Source: an uncultured Burkholderiales bacterium (GTDB taxonomy: Bacteria; Pseudomonadota; Gammaproteobacteria; Burkholderiales; Thiobacillaceae). Taken from it: 64,000 nucleotides of DNA. Where the stretch lies: NCBI GenBank assembly GCA_937949525.1, contig CALEDT010000003.1:50689-114688 (forward strand), given 5' to 3'. Within the stretch, counting starts at the first letter, position 1, and every line of letters begins with the position of its first letter. Positions 33,538-43,334 of the stretch are shown here, piece by piece. Both the position numbers and the translations under genes were made by a program. Below the pieces are notes generated by a model that saw nothing but the letters and a program-made list of their open reading frames with translations, did not search any database and was not told the DNA's origin.

Positions 33538-34035
33538 ATGGCGTGCGCATTCGATCGTCGCCGTCTGATTCTCTGGACGCTGGTGTGGGGGCTCGCCATG
33601 CTGGCCGGTTGCGGTTTTCAACTGCGCGGTCAGGCGCAGTTGCCCTTCACCTCGGCCTGGGTGGACGCCGCCGAGGGCTCGGTCGTGGCCGCTGCGTTGC
33701 GCCGCAGCCTGACCGCGCAGGACAAGCTGGCGGAGCGCGCCGATCAGGCCGGCCTGCGCATCCGCCTGCGTGACGAGACGCGCGCCAAGAACATCCTGGC
33801 CCTGTCGGGTGGCGGCAAGGTGCGCGAGTACCGGCTGGAATACCGGGTCCAGGTGTCGGCGCACGACGCCGCCGGCATGGAGCGCCTGCCGCCCAGCGAG
33901 CTGTCCTTGTTCCGCGATTTCTCCTATTCCGACGCTCAGGTCTTGGGCAAGGAGGCGGAGGAGGCGGCCCTGTGGCGGGCCATGGAGCAGGAGGCCGCGC
34001 GCCAGATCCTGCGCCGTCTGGCCTATCTGAGGTGA
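33538..34035 (+). CDS. lptE: LPS-assembly lipoprotein LptE
   Basis: A 165-aa outer-membrane lipoprotein that plugs the LptD barrel during lipopolysaccharide insertion. A lipobox LAGC follows a hydrophobic signal (cysteine at about residue 24), then GFQLRGQAQLPF as in other LptE proteins. It lies 6 bp after leuS and 7 bp before holA, in the standard order. The partner permeases LptF and LptG are at 10267-12404. Confidence 0.94.
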   Translation: MACAFDRRRLILWTLVWGLAMLAGCGFQLRGQAQLPFTSAWVDAAEGSVVAAALRRSLTAQDKLAERADQAGLRIRLRDETRAKNILALSGGGKVREYRLEYRVQVSAHDAAGMERLPPSELSLFRDFSYSDAQVLGKEAEEAALWRAMEQEAARQILRRLAYLR

Positions 34036-34042
34036 CCTGCAC

Positions 34043-35083
34043 GTGCGCGTGCGTGGCGACCAGCTCGAAGCGGCCTTGAGCAAGGCGCTGCCGCCGGTGT
34101 GGCTGGTCAATGGCGACGAACCGCTGCTGGTCGACGAGGCGGTCGACGCGATCCGCACCGCGGCGCGCGCGCGGGGTTACCTGCAACGTGAGGGCTGGCA
34201 GGCGGATGGCAATTTCGACTGGCCGGCCTGGATGGCGGGCTTCGCCTCGTTGTCGCTGTTTGCCAGCCAGCGTTTGGTCGAGCTGCGTCTGCCTACCGGA
34301 AAGCCGGGTGTCGAGGGCGGCAAGGCGCTGGAGCAATGGGCCGAGCGTCCGCCTGCCGACACGATTCTGCTGGTGATCCTGCCGCGCGCCGACAAGGCGA
34401 CCCAGGCGACCCGCTGGTTTGCCGCGCTGGAAAGGGCGGGCCATGTGGTGACGCTGATTGCGCCTGCCGTCGAGCAGTTGCCGGCATGGATCGAACGGCG
34501 GCTGGCGCGCCACGGACTGAGCGCGCAGGCCGATACGTTGGCCTGGCTGGCGGCTCGCGTCGAGGGCAATCTGCTGGCCGCGCATCAGGAGATCGAGAAG
34601 CTGGCGCTGCTGGTGCCTCCGGGCCCGTTGACGCTGGCGGCGGCACGCGCCGCCGTGGCGGACGTGGCGCGGTATGATGTCGGCGACCTCGCAGATGCCT
34701 TTGTCAAGGCTGACGCGGCGCGCTATTGCCGGGTGCTGGACGGCCTGCGCGCGGAGGGCGAGGCCCTGCCGCGCGTGCTCTCGGTGCTGGCGGGCGATGT
34801 GCGCGCCCTGTACCGTCTGCACCACGGGTTGGGGCGCGGACGTCGCCTGGCCGACCTGATGCGCGAGGCGGGTGTCTGGCAGAACCGTCAGCCGCTGTTG
34901 GCCCAGGCGCTGAAGCGCTTGGGCGACGATGGTGCCGCCTGGGCCCTGCGCGGTCTCGCACGGCTGGACCGCGCCGCCAAGGGCGTGGTGCGGGCCGACG
35001 CCTGGGATGAACTGAAACAGTTGGGCCTGGCGCTGATGCGGCGCGGGGATGCGCCCGCCTTCGCGCGTGGCGACATGGTATGA
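34043..35083 (+). CDS. holA: DNA polymerase III subunit delta
   Basis: A 346-aa clamp-loader subunit that opens the beta sliding clamp. The N-terminal AAA-like domain starts with [20 protein letters not shown] and the helical collar is C-terminal. The GTG at 34043 is chosen; another GTG two codons later is possible. It lies 7 bp after lptE. Its stop overlaps an ATG at 35080, but the next gene more likely starts at 35098. Confidence 0.93.
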   Translation: MRVRGDQLEAALSKALPPVWLVNGDEPLLVDEAVDAIRTAARARGYLQREGWQADGNFDWPAWMAGFASLSLFASQRLVELRLPTGKPGVEGGKALEQWAERPPADTILLVILPRADKATQATRWFAALERAGHVVTLIAPAVEQLPAWIERRLARHGLSAQADTLAWLAARVEGNLLAAHQEIEKLALLVPPGPLTLAAARAAVADVARYDVGDLADAFVKADAARYCRVLDGLRAEGEALPRVLSVLAGDVRALYRLHHGLGRGRRLADLMREAGVWQNRQPLLAQALKRLGDDGAAWALRGLARLDRAAKGVVRADAWDELKQLGLALMRRGDAPAFARGDMV

Positions 35084-35097
35084 AGCGTGGAGCGAAC

Positions 35098-36369
<1,272 letters not shown>

Positions 36370-36373
36370 CGGC

Positions 36374-37042
36374 GTGCAGGTGACGGGGAACGCACGCGCC
36401 ATCGGCATCCTCGGCGGCACGTTCGATCCCATCCATTTCGGCCATCTGCGCCTCGCCGAGGAACTGGCCGAGGCGCTGGACATCGCCCAGGTGCGCCTGA
36501 TCCCGGCTGGGCATCCGCCGCACCGCCGACGGCCCCGCGCCGGCGCGCGCCACCGTCTGGAGATGGCGCGCCTGGCCATCGCCGGCAATCCGCGTTTCGT
36601 GCTGGACGAGCGTGAAATCGCCAAGCCGGGCCCGAGCTACAGCGTCGATACCCTGAGTGCGCTGCGTGCCGAAATGCCCGAGGCGACACCGCTGGTGCTG
36701 TTCATGGGTGGCGACGCCTTCCTCGGTCTGAATACCTGGCACCAGTGGCAACGTCTTCCCGATCTCGCCCATCTGGCCGTGGCCCACCGGCCCGGCTTCT
36801 CGCTGGCGACCTGGGAGGACGCGTTGCCGGATGTGCTGCGTACGCTGTTGTCCACCCATCGCTGCGAGCTGGCCGATGAACTGCTGGAGAAGCCGGCGGG
36901 ACGCATCCTGCTGCACAGCATCACGCAACTGGACATCTCCGCCAGCCAGATCCGCGCGCGCGCGCTGCGTGGCAAGAGCCTGCGTTATCTGCTACCCGAT
37001 GCCGTCATCGCCTACATCCAGGAAAACCACCTCTATGTCTGA
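36374..37042 (+). CDS. nadD: Nicotinate-nucleotide adenylyltransferase
   Basis: An approximately 222-aa enzyme making nicotinate adenine dinucleotide, later in the NAD pathway begun by NadB (7032-8600). The nucleotidyltransferase motif is GILGGTFDPIHFGHLRLAEE and the second is DISASQIRAR. No ATG is near the domain; GTG codons at 36362, 36374 and 36380 are candidates, and 36374 is chosen only as the middle, non-overlapping option. It overlaps rsfS by 8 bp. Confidence 0.93.
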   Translation: MQVTGNARAIGILGGTFDPIHFGHLRLAEELAEALDIAQVRLIPAGHPPHRRRPRAGARHRLEMARLAIAGNPRFVLDEREIAKPGPSYSVDTLSALRAEMPEATPLVLFMGGDAFLGLNTWHQWQRLPDLAHLAVAHRPGFSLATWEDALPDVLRTLLSTHRCELADELLEKPAGRILLHSITQLDISASQIRARALRGKSLRYLLPDAVIAYIQENHLYV

Positions 37043-37412
37043 AGCCCACAGTTCCGAACACCTCGCGCGCATCGCAGTCGCCGCTCTGGAAGACGTCAAG
37101 GGCAAGGACATCCTGGTGCTCGACGTCGGCCACCTGACCTCGATGTTCGACAGGATGGTGCTGGCCAGCGGCGACTCCACGCGCCAGGTCAAAGCACTGG
37201 CCGACAACGTGGTGGAAAAGCTGAAGCAGGCTGGCGCGGAGATCCTCGGCGTGGAAGGCGAACAGGTGGGCGAGTGGGTGCTGGTGGACGCCGGCGGCGT
37301 GGTGGTGCACGTCATGCACCCGGCGGTGCGGCTGCACTACAACCTGGAAGAACTGTGGGGCGCCGCGCGCAAGGCGCGCCAGGCCGGACACGCGGCGCCG
37401 CGGCCTCAGTAG
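37035..37412 (+). CDS. rsfS: Ribosomal silencing factor RsfS
   Basis: A 125-aa protein that binds L14 and blocks subunit joining in starved cells. The RsfS/Iojap pattern is clear: DILVLDVGHLTSMFDRMVLA, GEWVLVDAGGVVVHVM and YNLEELWG. It overlaps nadD by 8 bp. In most relatives rlmH and mrdA follow; here a convergent lipoprotein gene overlaps its last 7 bp, a break in usual synteny. Confidence 0.95.
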   Translation: MSEAHSSEHLARIAVAALEDVKGKDILVLDVGHLTSMFDRMVLASGDSTRQVKALADNVVEKLKQAGAEILGVEGEQVGEWVLVDAGGVVVHVMHPAVRLHYNLEELWGAARKARQAGHAAPRPQ

Positions 37413-37765
37413 GCGACCTGCGGAATCACGTCGACGATGCGCTGGGTCTCGCGGTTGAGCAGGATCACGTCGGCGCCCAGGGTCAGACGGGTATAGGGTT
37501 CCGGCAGCATCGGCAGTTTGGCGGCGAGGTCCACCGGCAGCTTGTTCGGGCGCTGTCCGGCCTGCAGGGTGTCGCCCGGCTTCACCTGCTGTGCTGGCCG
37601 TTCACGCGCGGGACCCCGTCCGCGCGCCTGCGTGAACCAAGCGGTGATCTGTTCACGCTCCGCCGCACTGAACGTCGGTGCGGGGGCGGCCGTTTCCTGT
37701 TTGACCGGCGCGGCGCAGCCGGCCAGGCCGAGCGCGCCCAACAGCAAGAATTCGCGGCGTTGCAT
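37406..37765 (-). CDS. Small lipoprotein with RcnB/CigR-like C-terminus
   Basis: A 119-aa predicted lipoprotein. A twin-arginine-like start MQRREFLLLGALGLAGC leads into a lipobox LAGC (cysteine about residue 17). A proline/alanine linker and a C-terminal piece LPEPYTRLTLGADVILLNRE follow, resembling the end of RcnB/CigR-type periplasmic proteins (a residue-pattern impression, not a firm match). Function is unknown. The 3' end overlaps rsfS by 7 bp on the opposite strand. Confidence 0.7.
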   Translation of the reverse strand: MQRREFLLLGALGLAGCAAPVKQETAAPAPTFSAAEREQITAWFTQARGRGPARERPAQQVKPGDTLQAGQRPNKLPVDLAAKLPMLPEPYTRLTLGADVILLNRETQRIVDVIPQVAY

Positions 37766-37943
37766 GGTTTTCCCCTTCGGTCGTCATGGAAAGGGCTCCT
37801 ATGTAACAAACCGCGTTGGGGGATGCTTTGAGCGGCGTCAATTAAATGGGTCGCGTCGGCTACGCCTCTGCCACATGGAGCGGTTCAGTCACGCTCATCC
37901 ACGCCGCTCCAAACGCCGCCCGAGGCCATGATCCGCACCTGCT

Positions 37944-38290
37944 CGCGAGATCGACCGTCGCCACCCGCGCAGCGCTGGCTGCGCTTGCCCGGCTTGATCT
38001 CGATGCTCCATTCCGGACGCGAGACTTACCGGGGATTGCCGCAGCGCAGCCGTTTGTCGCCGACTTCCAACTGGCCGGCCGGTTCGTCGAGGTTCAGGCC
38101 AAGATCGCGCATGGCCTCGCGCACCGCCACCTCAATGCCGAGATTGGGCAGGTTGTTACCGGGATGCAGCGCCGGTGGGAATCGGGCGGGGAAGTGCGCC
38201 GCCGGGTGCGAGCCGGCGCGTGCAGGTTTTCACCGCATCGACCCCGCGTTGCATCAGGTGACCGCGCACGGTCCGGGTCAGCGCGAGGTC
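37944..38290 (-). pseudogene. glgP: Decayed fragment of glycogen/alpha-glucan phosphorylase
   Basis: Minus-strand relic in the 650-bp stretch 37766-38415 that holds no intact gene. Two pieces match the glycogen phosphorylase N-terminal region at the family's spacing. The first, LALTRTVRGHLMQR (38287-38246), resembles the ALAYTVRDRLVERW helix. The second, GNNLPNLGIEVAVREAMRDL and GLNLDE (from 38160 downward), resembles the GNNLLNLGI...VREALKELGLDL region and ends at a TAA (38029-38027). The pieces lie in different frames, 29 codons apart. A weaker third piece, ARVATVDLA, lies at about 37970-37944. The rest of the roughly 800-residue enzyme is absent. The flanks 37766-37943 and 38291-38415 show nothing recognisable. 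Confidence 0.7.
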
Positions 38291-38415
38291 GTGGTCGTGA
38301 CGCTTGACACATCGCGGGCGTCATGCGGCGATGCATGCACCGCGCCGGCTTTGGGGCGGGGGACAACGGATGATGCGAAAATGAAGGCGGTTCCATTGTC
38401 AGGATGCCCCCCGCC

Positions 38416-38859
38416 ATGATCGGTTTCGTGCTCAAACTCGCGGTCGCATTGGTCGTCGGCGTGCTGTTGTACAACTACTTCTTCGGCACGCCGGAAGAGC
38501 AGGCGCACTCCAGCAAGACGTTCGCGCAATTGAAGGAGATCGCCGTGTCCGTGGGCGAGCTGGCCTCGTCGGAGAAGGAGAAGTTCGATGCCGGCAAGTA
38601 CGACGCCGTGCTGGACAAGCTGGGCGTGGCCTATACCGGTCTGCGCGAGGGTGCGCGCACGCTGGATGCGGGGGTGCTCAGGCAGGTCGATGAACTGGAG
38701 GCGCGCCGCGGCGAGCTGAAGCGCGAACTGGACAGTCTGGGACGCGAGGGCGTGGCCGACGATGCCAACCAGAAACGGCGGCGCGAGGAACTGCACGACG
38801 ACATGCGCGCGCTGGTGCGCGATTCCGACCGGTTGCTGCAACGCATCGAGCGCCGGTGA
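38416..38859 (+). CDS. Hypothetical membrane-anchored coiled-coil protein
   Basis: A 147-aa protein with one N-terminal membrane segment (about residues 2-22) followed by a highly charged helical domain with coiled-coil character (about 85-145, rich in Arg, Glu and Leu). No family is recognised. The ATG at 38416 is chosen because it leads straight into the membrane helix; an ATG four codons earlier is also possible. It is convergent with the amidotransferase operon and follows the phosphorylase relic. Confidence 0.7.
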   Translation: MIGFVLKLAVALVVGVLLYNYFFGTPEEQAHSSKTFAQLKEIAVSVGELASSEKEKFDAGKYDAVLDKLGVAYTGLREGARTLDAGVLRQVDELEARRGELKRELDSLGREGVADDANQKRRREELHDDMRALVRDSDRLLQRIERR

Positions 38860-38881
38860 TGGCGTCGGCCGGACGTCCCGG

Positions 38882-39610
38882 TCAGTGGCTGCCGGGCACG
38901 CTCAGACGGGCGAAATGGCGCAGCAGGGCGGCCGCTTCTGGCGTCTCCGCCACGCCTGCGCGGATGGCCGCCACGTCCTGCCCGGCGGCGCGCAGACGCG
39001 GCGCGAATTCATCGACATAGGCGCGCATGTGCGCGCGTTGGAACTCGGGGTGGAACTGGATGCCCCAGGCACGCTCGCCGACGCGGAAGGCGTGATGCCG
39101 CTCGAACGCATTGCCCGCCAGATGCACCGCGCCAGGCGGCAGTTGCAGCACGGTTTGCGCGTGCACCGCATGCGCGCGGAAGCGTGCGGGCAGGTGACGG
39201 AACAGCGGGTCGTCGCCGCTCGCCGGTTGCAGCAGGATGTCCACCGTGCCGATCTCGCGCCCGCGCGGGTGATAGTCGACATGGCCGCCGAGCGCCTGCG
39301 CCAGCAATTGGTGGCCGAAGCAGATGCCCAGGTAGGGCCTGCGCGCCGCCAGCAGCGCACGCAACCACTCGGCGGCGCGCAGCATCCAGGCCGCGCGCTC
39401 CGTGACCATGGCATGCGAGCCGGTCATGATCGCGCCGGCGCAGGTGCGCGGCGCGGGCAGTGGCGCCGGCGCGCGCAGATCGATCACACGCAGCGCCTGC
39501 TCCGGCAGCATCAGGCCGTGCGCCAGCCAGTGCTCGAAATCGCCGAAGTGGCGCGCGGCGGCGGCAAAGGTGGCGCCGGCCTTGAGGATGCACAGCGGTT
39601 GCGGCTTCAT
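38882..39610 (-). CDS. Class I glutamine amidotransferase
   Basis: A 242-aa stand-alone GATase1 domain. The nucleophile elbow is YLGICFGHQLLA (catalytic cysteine about residue 95), with the histidine and glutamate in IQFHPEF. It resembles the GMP-synthase-like amidotransferases of unknown substrate. Its ATG overlaps the stop of the transglutaminase gene (ATGA), placing it in the ATP-grasp/alpha-E operon. It could supply ammonia or cleave gamma-glutamyl bonds in that system; the substrate is unknown. Confidence 0.9.
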   Translation of the reverse strand: MKPQPLCILKAGATFAAAARHFGDFEHWLAHGLMLPEQALRVIDLRAPAPLPAPRTCAGAIMTGSHAMVTERAAWMLRAAEWLRALLAARRPYLGICFGHQLLAQALGGHVDYHPRGREIGTVDILLQPASGDDPLFRHLPARFRAHAVHAQTVLQLPPGAVHLAGNAFERHHAFRVGERAWGIQFHPEFQRAHMRAYVDEFAPRLRAAGQDVAAIRAGVAETPEAAALLRHFARLSVPGSH

Positions 39611-40509
39611 GACGTCGCCCTGGTCGGGTCCGCATCGGTCAGGCGGGTCACCGTCACGCCGACTTCCAGGCCGTGCGCGCTGGCGCCGAAGATCACACCT
39701 TTGAGCGGCACCACGTCGTCGTAGTCGCGCCCCCAGGCGAGGGTCAGATGACCTGGGCCACAGGCGCCGCCGTTGGTCGGGTCGAAGTCCAGCCAGCCCG
39801 CGCTCGGCGCGTATACCGCGATCCAGGCGTGCGAGGCATCCGCGCCGAGGCGGGGCGATTCGCCCGGCGCCGGCGTGGTCTCCAGCCAACCGCTGACGTA
39901 GCGCGCGGCGAGACCCAGACCGCGCAGCCCGGCGATGCACAGATGGGCGAAATCCTGACATACGCCGTGACGCGCCTCAAGCACCTCGGTCAGCGGCGTG
40001 TCCAGGTCGGTGGCCATCGGCCGGTAGGCGAACTCCGCCCGCACCCGCGTGGCCAGATCGGCCAGCGCCTGCGCCAGCGGCCGGCCGGGTGGAAAGCTGG
40101 CGCGGACATAGGCGGTGAACGCGTCATCGATGGGCGCGCGCGGCGATGCCAGGCAGAACTCGCGCGCCAGCCGGGTATCGGCGTCGGCGGCGCGGTTCAT
40201 GGCCTCGACCGCCGCTTCCCAGGGCATGGGCTCCGCGCCGGTTGCGGGTGCCGCCTCGTCGCGCTGCAGTAGGCAGCGTGCGGTGACGGTCAGGGCCTGA
40301 TGCGGCTGGTGCAGCGAGAACCAGACCACGCGGTTGCCATAGGCATCCTCGCGCTCGCGCAGCTCGTCGACCGCCGGCGCGATGTCCAGGCGGGCCTCCA
40401 GCACCCGTTGCGTCGGGGTCGGCCGGGGCAGCAGGCGGGCCTCGACGAAATTGAGGCCGACCGCTTCGGCGTAGCGGTAGGCGTTGCGGTGTTCCACCCG
40501 GTAGCGCAT
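39607..40509 (-). CDS. Transglutaminase-like cysteine protease/ligase family protein
   Basis: An approximately 300-aa protein with a bacterial transglutaminase N-terminal domain (about 1-85, starting MRYRVEHRNAYRYAEAV) and a transglutaminase core. The triad is C in HGVCQDFAHL, H in DASHAWIAVY and D in WLDFDPTNG. A GTG at 40521 overlapping the upstream stop is an alternative start. Families of this kind accompany circularly permuted ATP-grasp and alpha-E proteins and are predicted to process or cross-link peptides. The order here fits that partnership. Confidence 0.92.
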   Translation of the reverse strand: MRYRVEHRNAYRYAEAVGLNFVEARLLPRPTPTQRVLEARLDIAPAVDELREREDAYGNRVVWFSLHQPHQALTVTARCLLQRDEAAPATGAEPMPWEAAVEAMNRAADADTRLAREFCLASPRAPIDDAFTAYVRASFPPGRPLAQALADLATRVRAEFAYRPMATDLDTPLTEVLEARHGVCQDFAHLCIAGLRGLGLAARYVSGWLETTPAPGESPRLGADASHAWIAVYAPSAGWLDFDPTNGGACGPGHLTLAWGRDYDDVVPLKGVIFGASAHGLEVGVTVTRLTDADPTRATS

Positions 40510-40517
40510 CGGCTTGC

Positions 40518-43031
40518 TCACGTTTCCGGCGGCCGCGGCAGCAGGCGCAACGTGTGCGCTTGCTGCACGTGGGTGAACCAGGCATGGCCGACGGCTTCGG
40601 ACACGGCGCGCAGTTGCGCCGCCACTTCTTCCAGCGTGGCGGCGAGCTGCGCATCGTCGGCGGCGGCCAGGCCACGGCGGGCGGCGCGTTCCTCGGCCAC
40701 ATACAGGCGCTCCTCGGCGGAAAACAACAGCCGCTGCGCGCTCAGGCCGCACCCTTCATGGCCGAGTTCGGCGAGGTGGTGACGCGCTGTGCGCAACTGG
40801 TAGATCAGTGCCCGCGGACTGGCGCCATCCCACAGCAGCAGGGCCAGTACGCCGGCGGCGAACGGCTCGGCGCGAAAACGGCGGCGGAAGGTGATCAGGC
40901 TGTCGACGCTCTGCAGCAGCAGCGCCAGGCTCTCGCGTTCGGCGTCGGTGTCCTGGCGCGACGCCAGCAGATGCCCGATCAACGCACACAAGGTCAGGCC
41001 GCGTTCGACGCGCCGGCCGAGGTCGAAGAAGCGGAACGCGGCCTCGCGCGGCAGGGTTTCGGAGGCCAGGCCGGCCAGCCCGGCCAGCGCATCGATCAGC
41101 CGGCCGAGCCACAGATCGGTGCGTTCCCGACCGTGTCCGCGCCGGCGCGGGCGCCGCCCCCAGTCGCGCTCGATGCGGTCGAGCAGGCGCCAGATCGCCA
41201 CCGACCAGTACTCCCGCGTGCCATACGCGCAGGCCAGCAACGCGCGCACGCTGTGCGCGAGATTGCCGGGCCGTTCGTCGTGGGTGACCAGATCGCGCAC
41301 ACAGGCGGCCAGATCGGATTGACCGCCGCAACCGCGCTGGCCGAGCGGATGCCCGATCAGCCCCATCAGCATGTCCAGTACCGGTTCCAGGCCGGGTGCC
41401 GCTTCCTCCTCCCACAGACCGTCCAACACCACGCGCAGCAGGCGTGCCACCGCTTCGGCGCGCTCCAGGTAGCGGCCGGCCCAGAACAGGTTGTCGGCCG
41501 CCCGACTGGTGAGGATCTCGTCTTCGCTCGAAGCCGGGCGCGGCACGGCATGGCCGAGCATCGGCCGGGGCGGCGCCGGCGTGATCCAGGTGTCCTTGGA
41601 CAGCGCACCGCGCTGTCCGGAGACGCGTTCTTCGGCGCTGCAACGCGTCAGTGCACCGGGAAGCGCGGCGTAGCCGTCGCCGTGGCTGACCAGGAACGCA
41701 CGTAGGTTGGTGCGCAGCGGCGTCAGGCGACCACCGTTGAGCGCCGGCGCGGTGGACAGCGCCAGCGGTTGCTGGCCTACATACAGATGTGGATGCGCGC
41801 GGATGCGCTCGCGCCAGATCGCGAGCTGGCGGCGGTCGAGTTCGCCGCCGAACACCGTGTCGCTGGCCTGGCCGCGGTGGATGGGCTTGATGATCAGACG
41901 CGGCAGGTTGGCGAGCACATAGTCGCGCTCCTTGGCCTGGCCGCACCACCAGGTGGCGGCCATGGGCAGCAGCAGATCCTCGTCCAGCAGCGCCTTGGCC
42001 AGCGCCGGCAGGAACGGCATCAGGCCGGGGTTTTCCAGCACGCCGGCGCCGAGCGGGTTGGCCAGCGCAACGTTGCCGCGGCGCATCGCCTCGACCAGGC
42101 CGGCGCTGCCCAGGCGCGAGTCCTGACGCAGTTCGAGCGGATCGCACCACGCCTCGTCGACCCGGCGCAGGATCACATCGACCGCGCGCAAACCCGTGAC
42201 CGCCTTCAGCCAAACACGCCCGTCGCGCACCGTCAGATCGTCGCCCTGCGCCAGATGGTAGCCCAGGCGCGCCGCCAGGTAGGCGTGTTCGAAATAGGTC
42301 TCGTTGGCCGGGCCGGGTGTGAGCACCACCACGCGCGGCTGATCCCGCCCAGCCGGCGCGATGCCGGCGAGCGCGCGTTGCGCGGCATCCAGCCAGGCGG
42401 TCAGGCGGGCGACGCCGGCGCCCTCCAGCAGTTCGGGAAAGGTGCGCGCCATGACCGCGCGGTTCTCCAGCGCGTAACCGACACCGGAAGGCGCCTGCGC
42501 CCGGTCGCTCATGACCCAGACACTGCCGTCCGGCCCCCGCGCCAGATCCGCCGCGTAGAAGATCAGTTGACGCCGGTCGGCCAGCGCACCCACCACCGGG
42601 CGCAGGTAGGCGGCGTGCGCGAACGCCAGATCCGGTGGCAGCAGCCCGCGCGCCAGCAATGTGCGCGGCCCGTACAAGTCGCGCAGGATCAGGTCGAGCA
42701 GGCGCGCGCGCTGCTCCAGGCCGGCGGCGATCGTCGCCCACTCGCCGCCATCCAGCACCAGCGGGATCGGATCCAGTTCCCAGGTGCGCGTGTAGCCGCG
42801 CGGATCGTCATAGACGTGGTAGGTGACGCCGTTCTCGCGCAGCAGCCGCGCGATGCGCTGGGCGCGCGCCGACCACTCGCGCACGCCCAGCCACGCCAGG
42901 CCACCGACCAGATGCGCCCAGTGCGGGCGGACCCCGGCGCGCGCGTCCCACATCTCGTCCCAGGCGTCGGGCAGCGGCAGGTAATCGCGCGCGGCGGGCG
43001 GGAACTGGGCGGATGCGGGCTGCGTGGACAT
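40518..43031 (-). CDS. Circularly permuted ATP-grasp / alpha-E fusion protein
   Basis: An 837-aa protein joining two normally separate partners. Residues 1 to about 480 form a circularly permuted ATP-grasp domain, with NGVTYHVYDDPRGYTRTWEL, VVVLTPGPANETYFEHAYLA and the later LIIKPIHRGQ. About 500-837 form an all-helical alpha-E domain, beginning LTSRAADNLFWAGRYLERAE. Published comparative genomics predicts that such proteins form an ATP-dependent peptide-ligase system together with a transglutaminase. No experimental function is known to me. It heads a three-gene operon with the transglutaminase (39607-40509) and the GATase. Confidence 0.93.
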   Translation of the reverse strand: MSTQPASAQFPPAARDYLPLPDAWDEMWDARAGVRPHWAHLVGGLAWLGVREWSARAQRIARLLRENGVTYHVYDDPRGYTRTWELDPIPLVLDGGEWATIAAGLEQRARLLDLILRDLYGPRTLLARGLLPPDLAFAHAAYLRPVVGALADRRQLIFYAADLARGPDGSVWVMSDRAQAPSGVGYALENRAVMARTFPELLEGAGVARLTAWLDAAQRALAGIAPAGRDQPRVVVLTPGPANETYFEHAYLAARLGYHLAQGDDLTVRDGRVWLKAVTGLRAVDVILRRVDEAWCDPLELRQDSRLGSAGLVEAMRRGNVALANPLGAGVLENPGLMPFLPALAKALLDEDLLLPMAATWWCGQAKERDYVLANLPRLIIKPIHRGQASDTVFGGELDRRQLAIWRERIRAHPHLYVGQQPLALSTAPALNGGRLTPLRTNLRAFLVSHGDGYAALPGALTRCSAEERVSGQRGALSKDTWITPAPPRPMLGHAVPRPASSEDEILTSRAADNLFWAGRYLERAEAVARLLRVVLDGLWEEEAAPGLEPVLDMLMGLIGHPLGQRGCGGQSDLAACVRDLVTHDERPGNLAHSVRALLACAYGTREYWSVAIWRLLDRIERDWGRRPRRRGHGRERTDLWLGRLIDALAGLAGLASETLPREAAFRFFDLGRRVERGLTLCALIGHLLASRQDTDAERESLALLLQSVDSLITFRRRFRAEPFAAGVLALLLWDGASPRALIYQLRTARHHLAELGHEGCGLSAQRLLFSAEERLYVAEERAARRGLAAADDAQLAATLEEVAAQLRAVSEAVGHAWFTHVQQAHTLRLLPRPPET

Positions 43032-43107
43032 GGCTCAACGATACCTTGCAAAACGCCACGCGGCATACCCCGGCAGCGCCCGCGCTGTCGGCGGTCCGGG
43101 CGGCTTG

Positions 43108-43135
43108 TTGCCAGCCCGAGAAAAACCGATATAAT
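43108..43135 (+). promoter_or_regulatory. Predicted sigma-70 promoter of tRNA-Arg
   Basis: TTGCCA at 43108-43113, a 16-bp spacer and a perfect TATAAT at 43130-43135, 14 bp before the tRNA 5' end. Confidence 0.65.
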
Positions 43136-43149
43136 GCGCGACTCTTCAT

Positions 43150-43226
43150 GCGCCCGTAGCTCAGTTGGATAGAGTACCTGGCTACGAACCAGGGGGTCGT
43201 GGGTTCGAATCCTGCCGGGCGCGCCA
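43150..43226 (+). tRNA. tRNA-Arg (anticodon ACG)
   Basis: A complete 77-nt cloverleaf. Acceptor stem GCGCCCG pairs with CGGGCGC; the D-loop region is TAGCTCAGTTGGATAGA; the anticodon loop CTACGAA between CCTGG and CCAGG gives ACG; the T-loop region is GGTTCGAATCC; and CCA is encoded. It decodes CGU/CGC/CGA after inosine modification of A34. Own promoter and terminator. Confidence 0.97.
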
Positions 43227-43242
43227 ATCGAGTCATGAATGG

Positions 43243-43274
43243 GGGCACCGTCGACGCGGTGCCCTTTTTTCTTT
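43243..43274 (+). terminator. Rho-independent terminator of tRNA-Arg
   Basis: GGGCACCG and CGGTGCCC form an 8-bp stem with a 6-nt loop, followed by TTTTTTCTTT. A strong intrinsic terminator 17 bp after the tRNA. Confidence 0.92.
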
Positions 43275-43334
43275 CATCGCGGCTTGTCCATGGCAGAAGC
43301 GCTGGCGTCGCGCGATACCACGGGCAGGTCAGCT

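Noticed and set aside
37846..38419. Overlapping plus-strand open frames (about 153 and 163 codons) in the gap before the hypothetical protein.
   Set aside because: Their composition is not protein-like, no family pattern was seen, and the minus strand carries recognisable glycogen phosphorylase pieces that explain the sequence.
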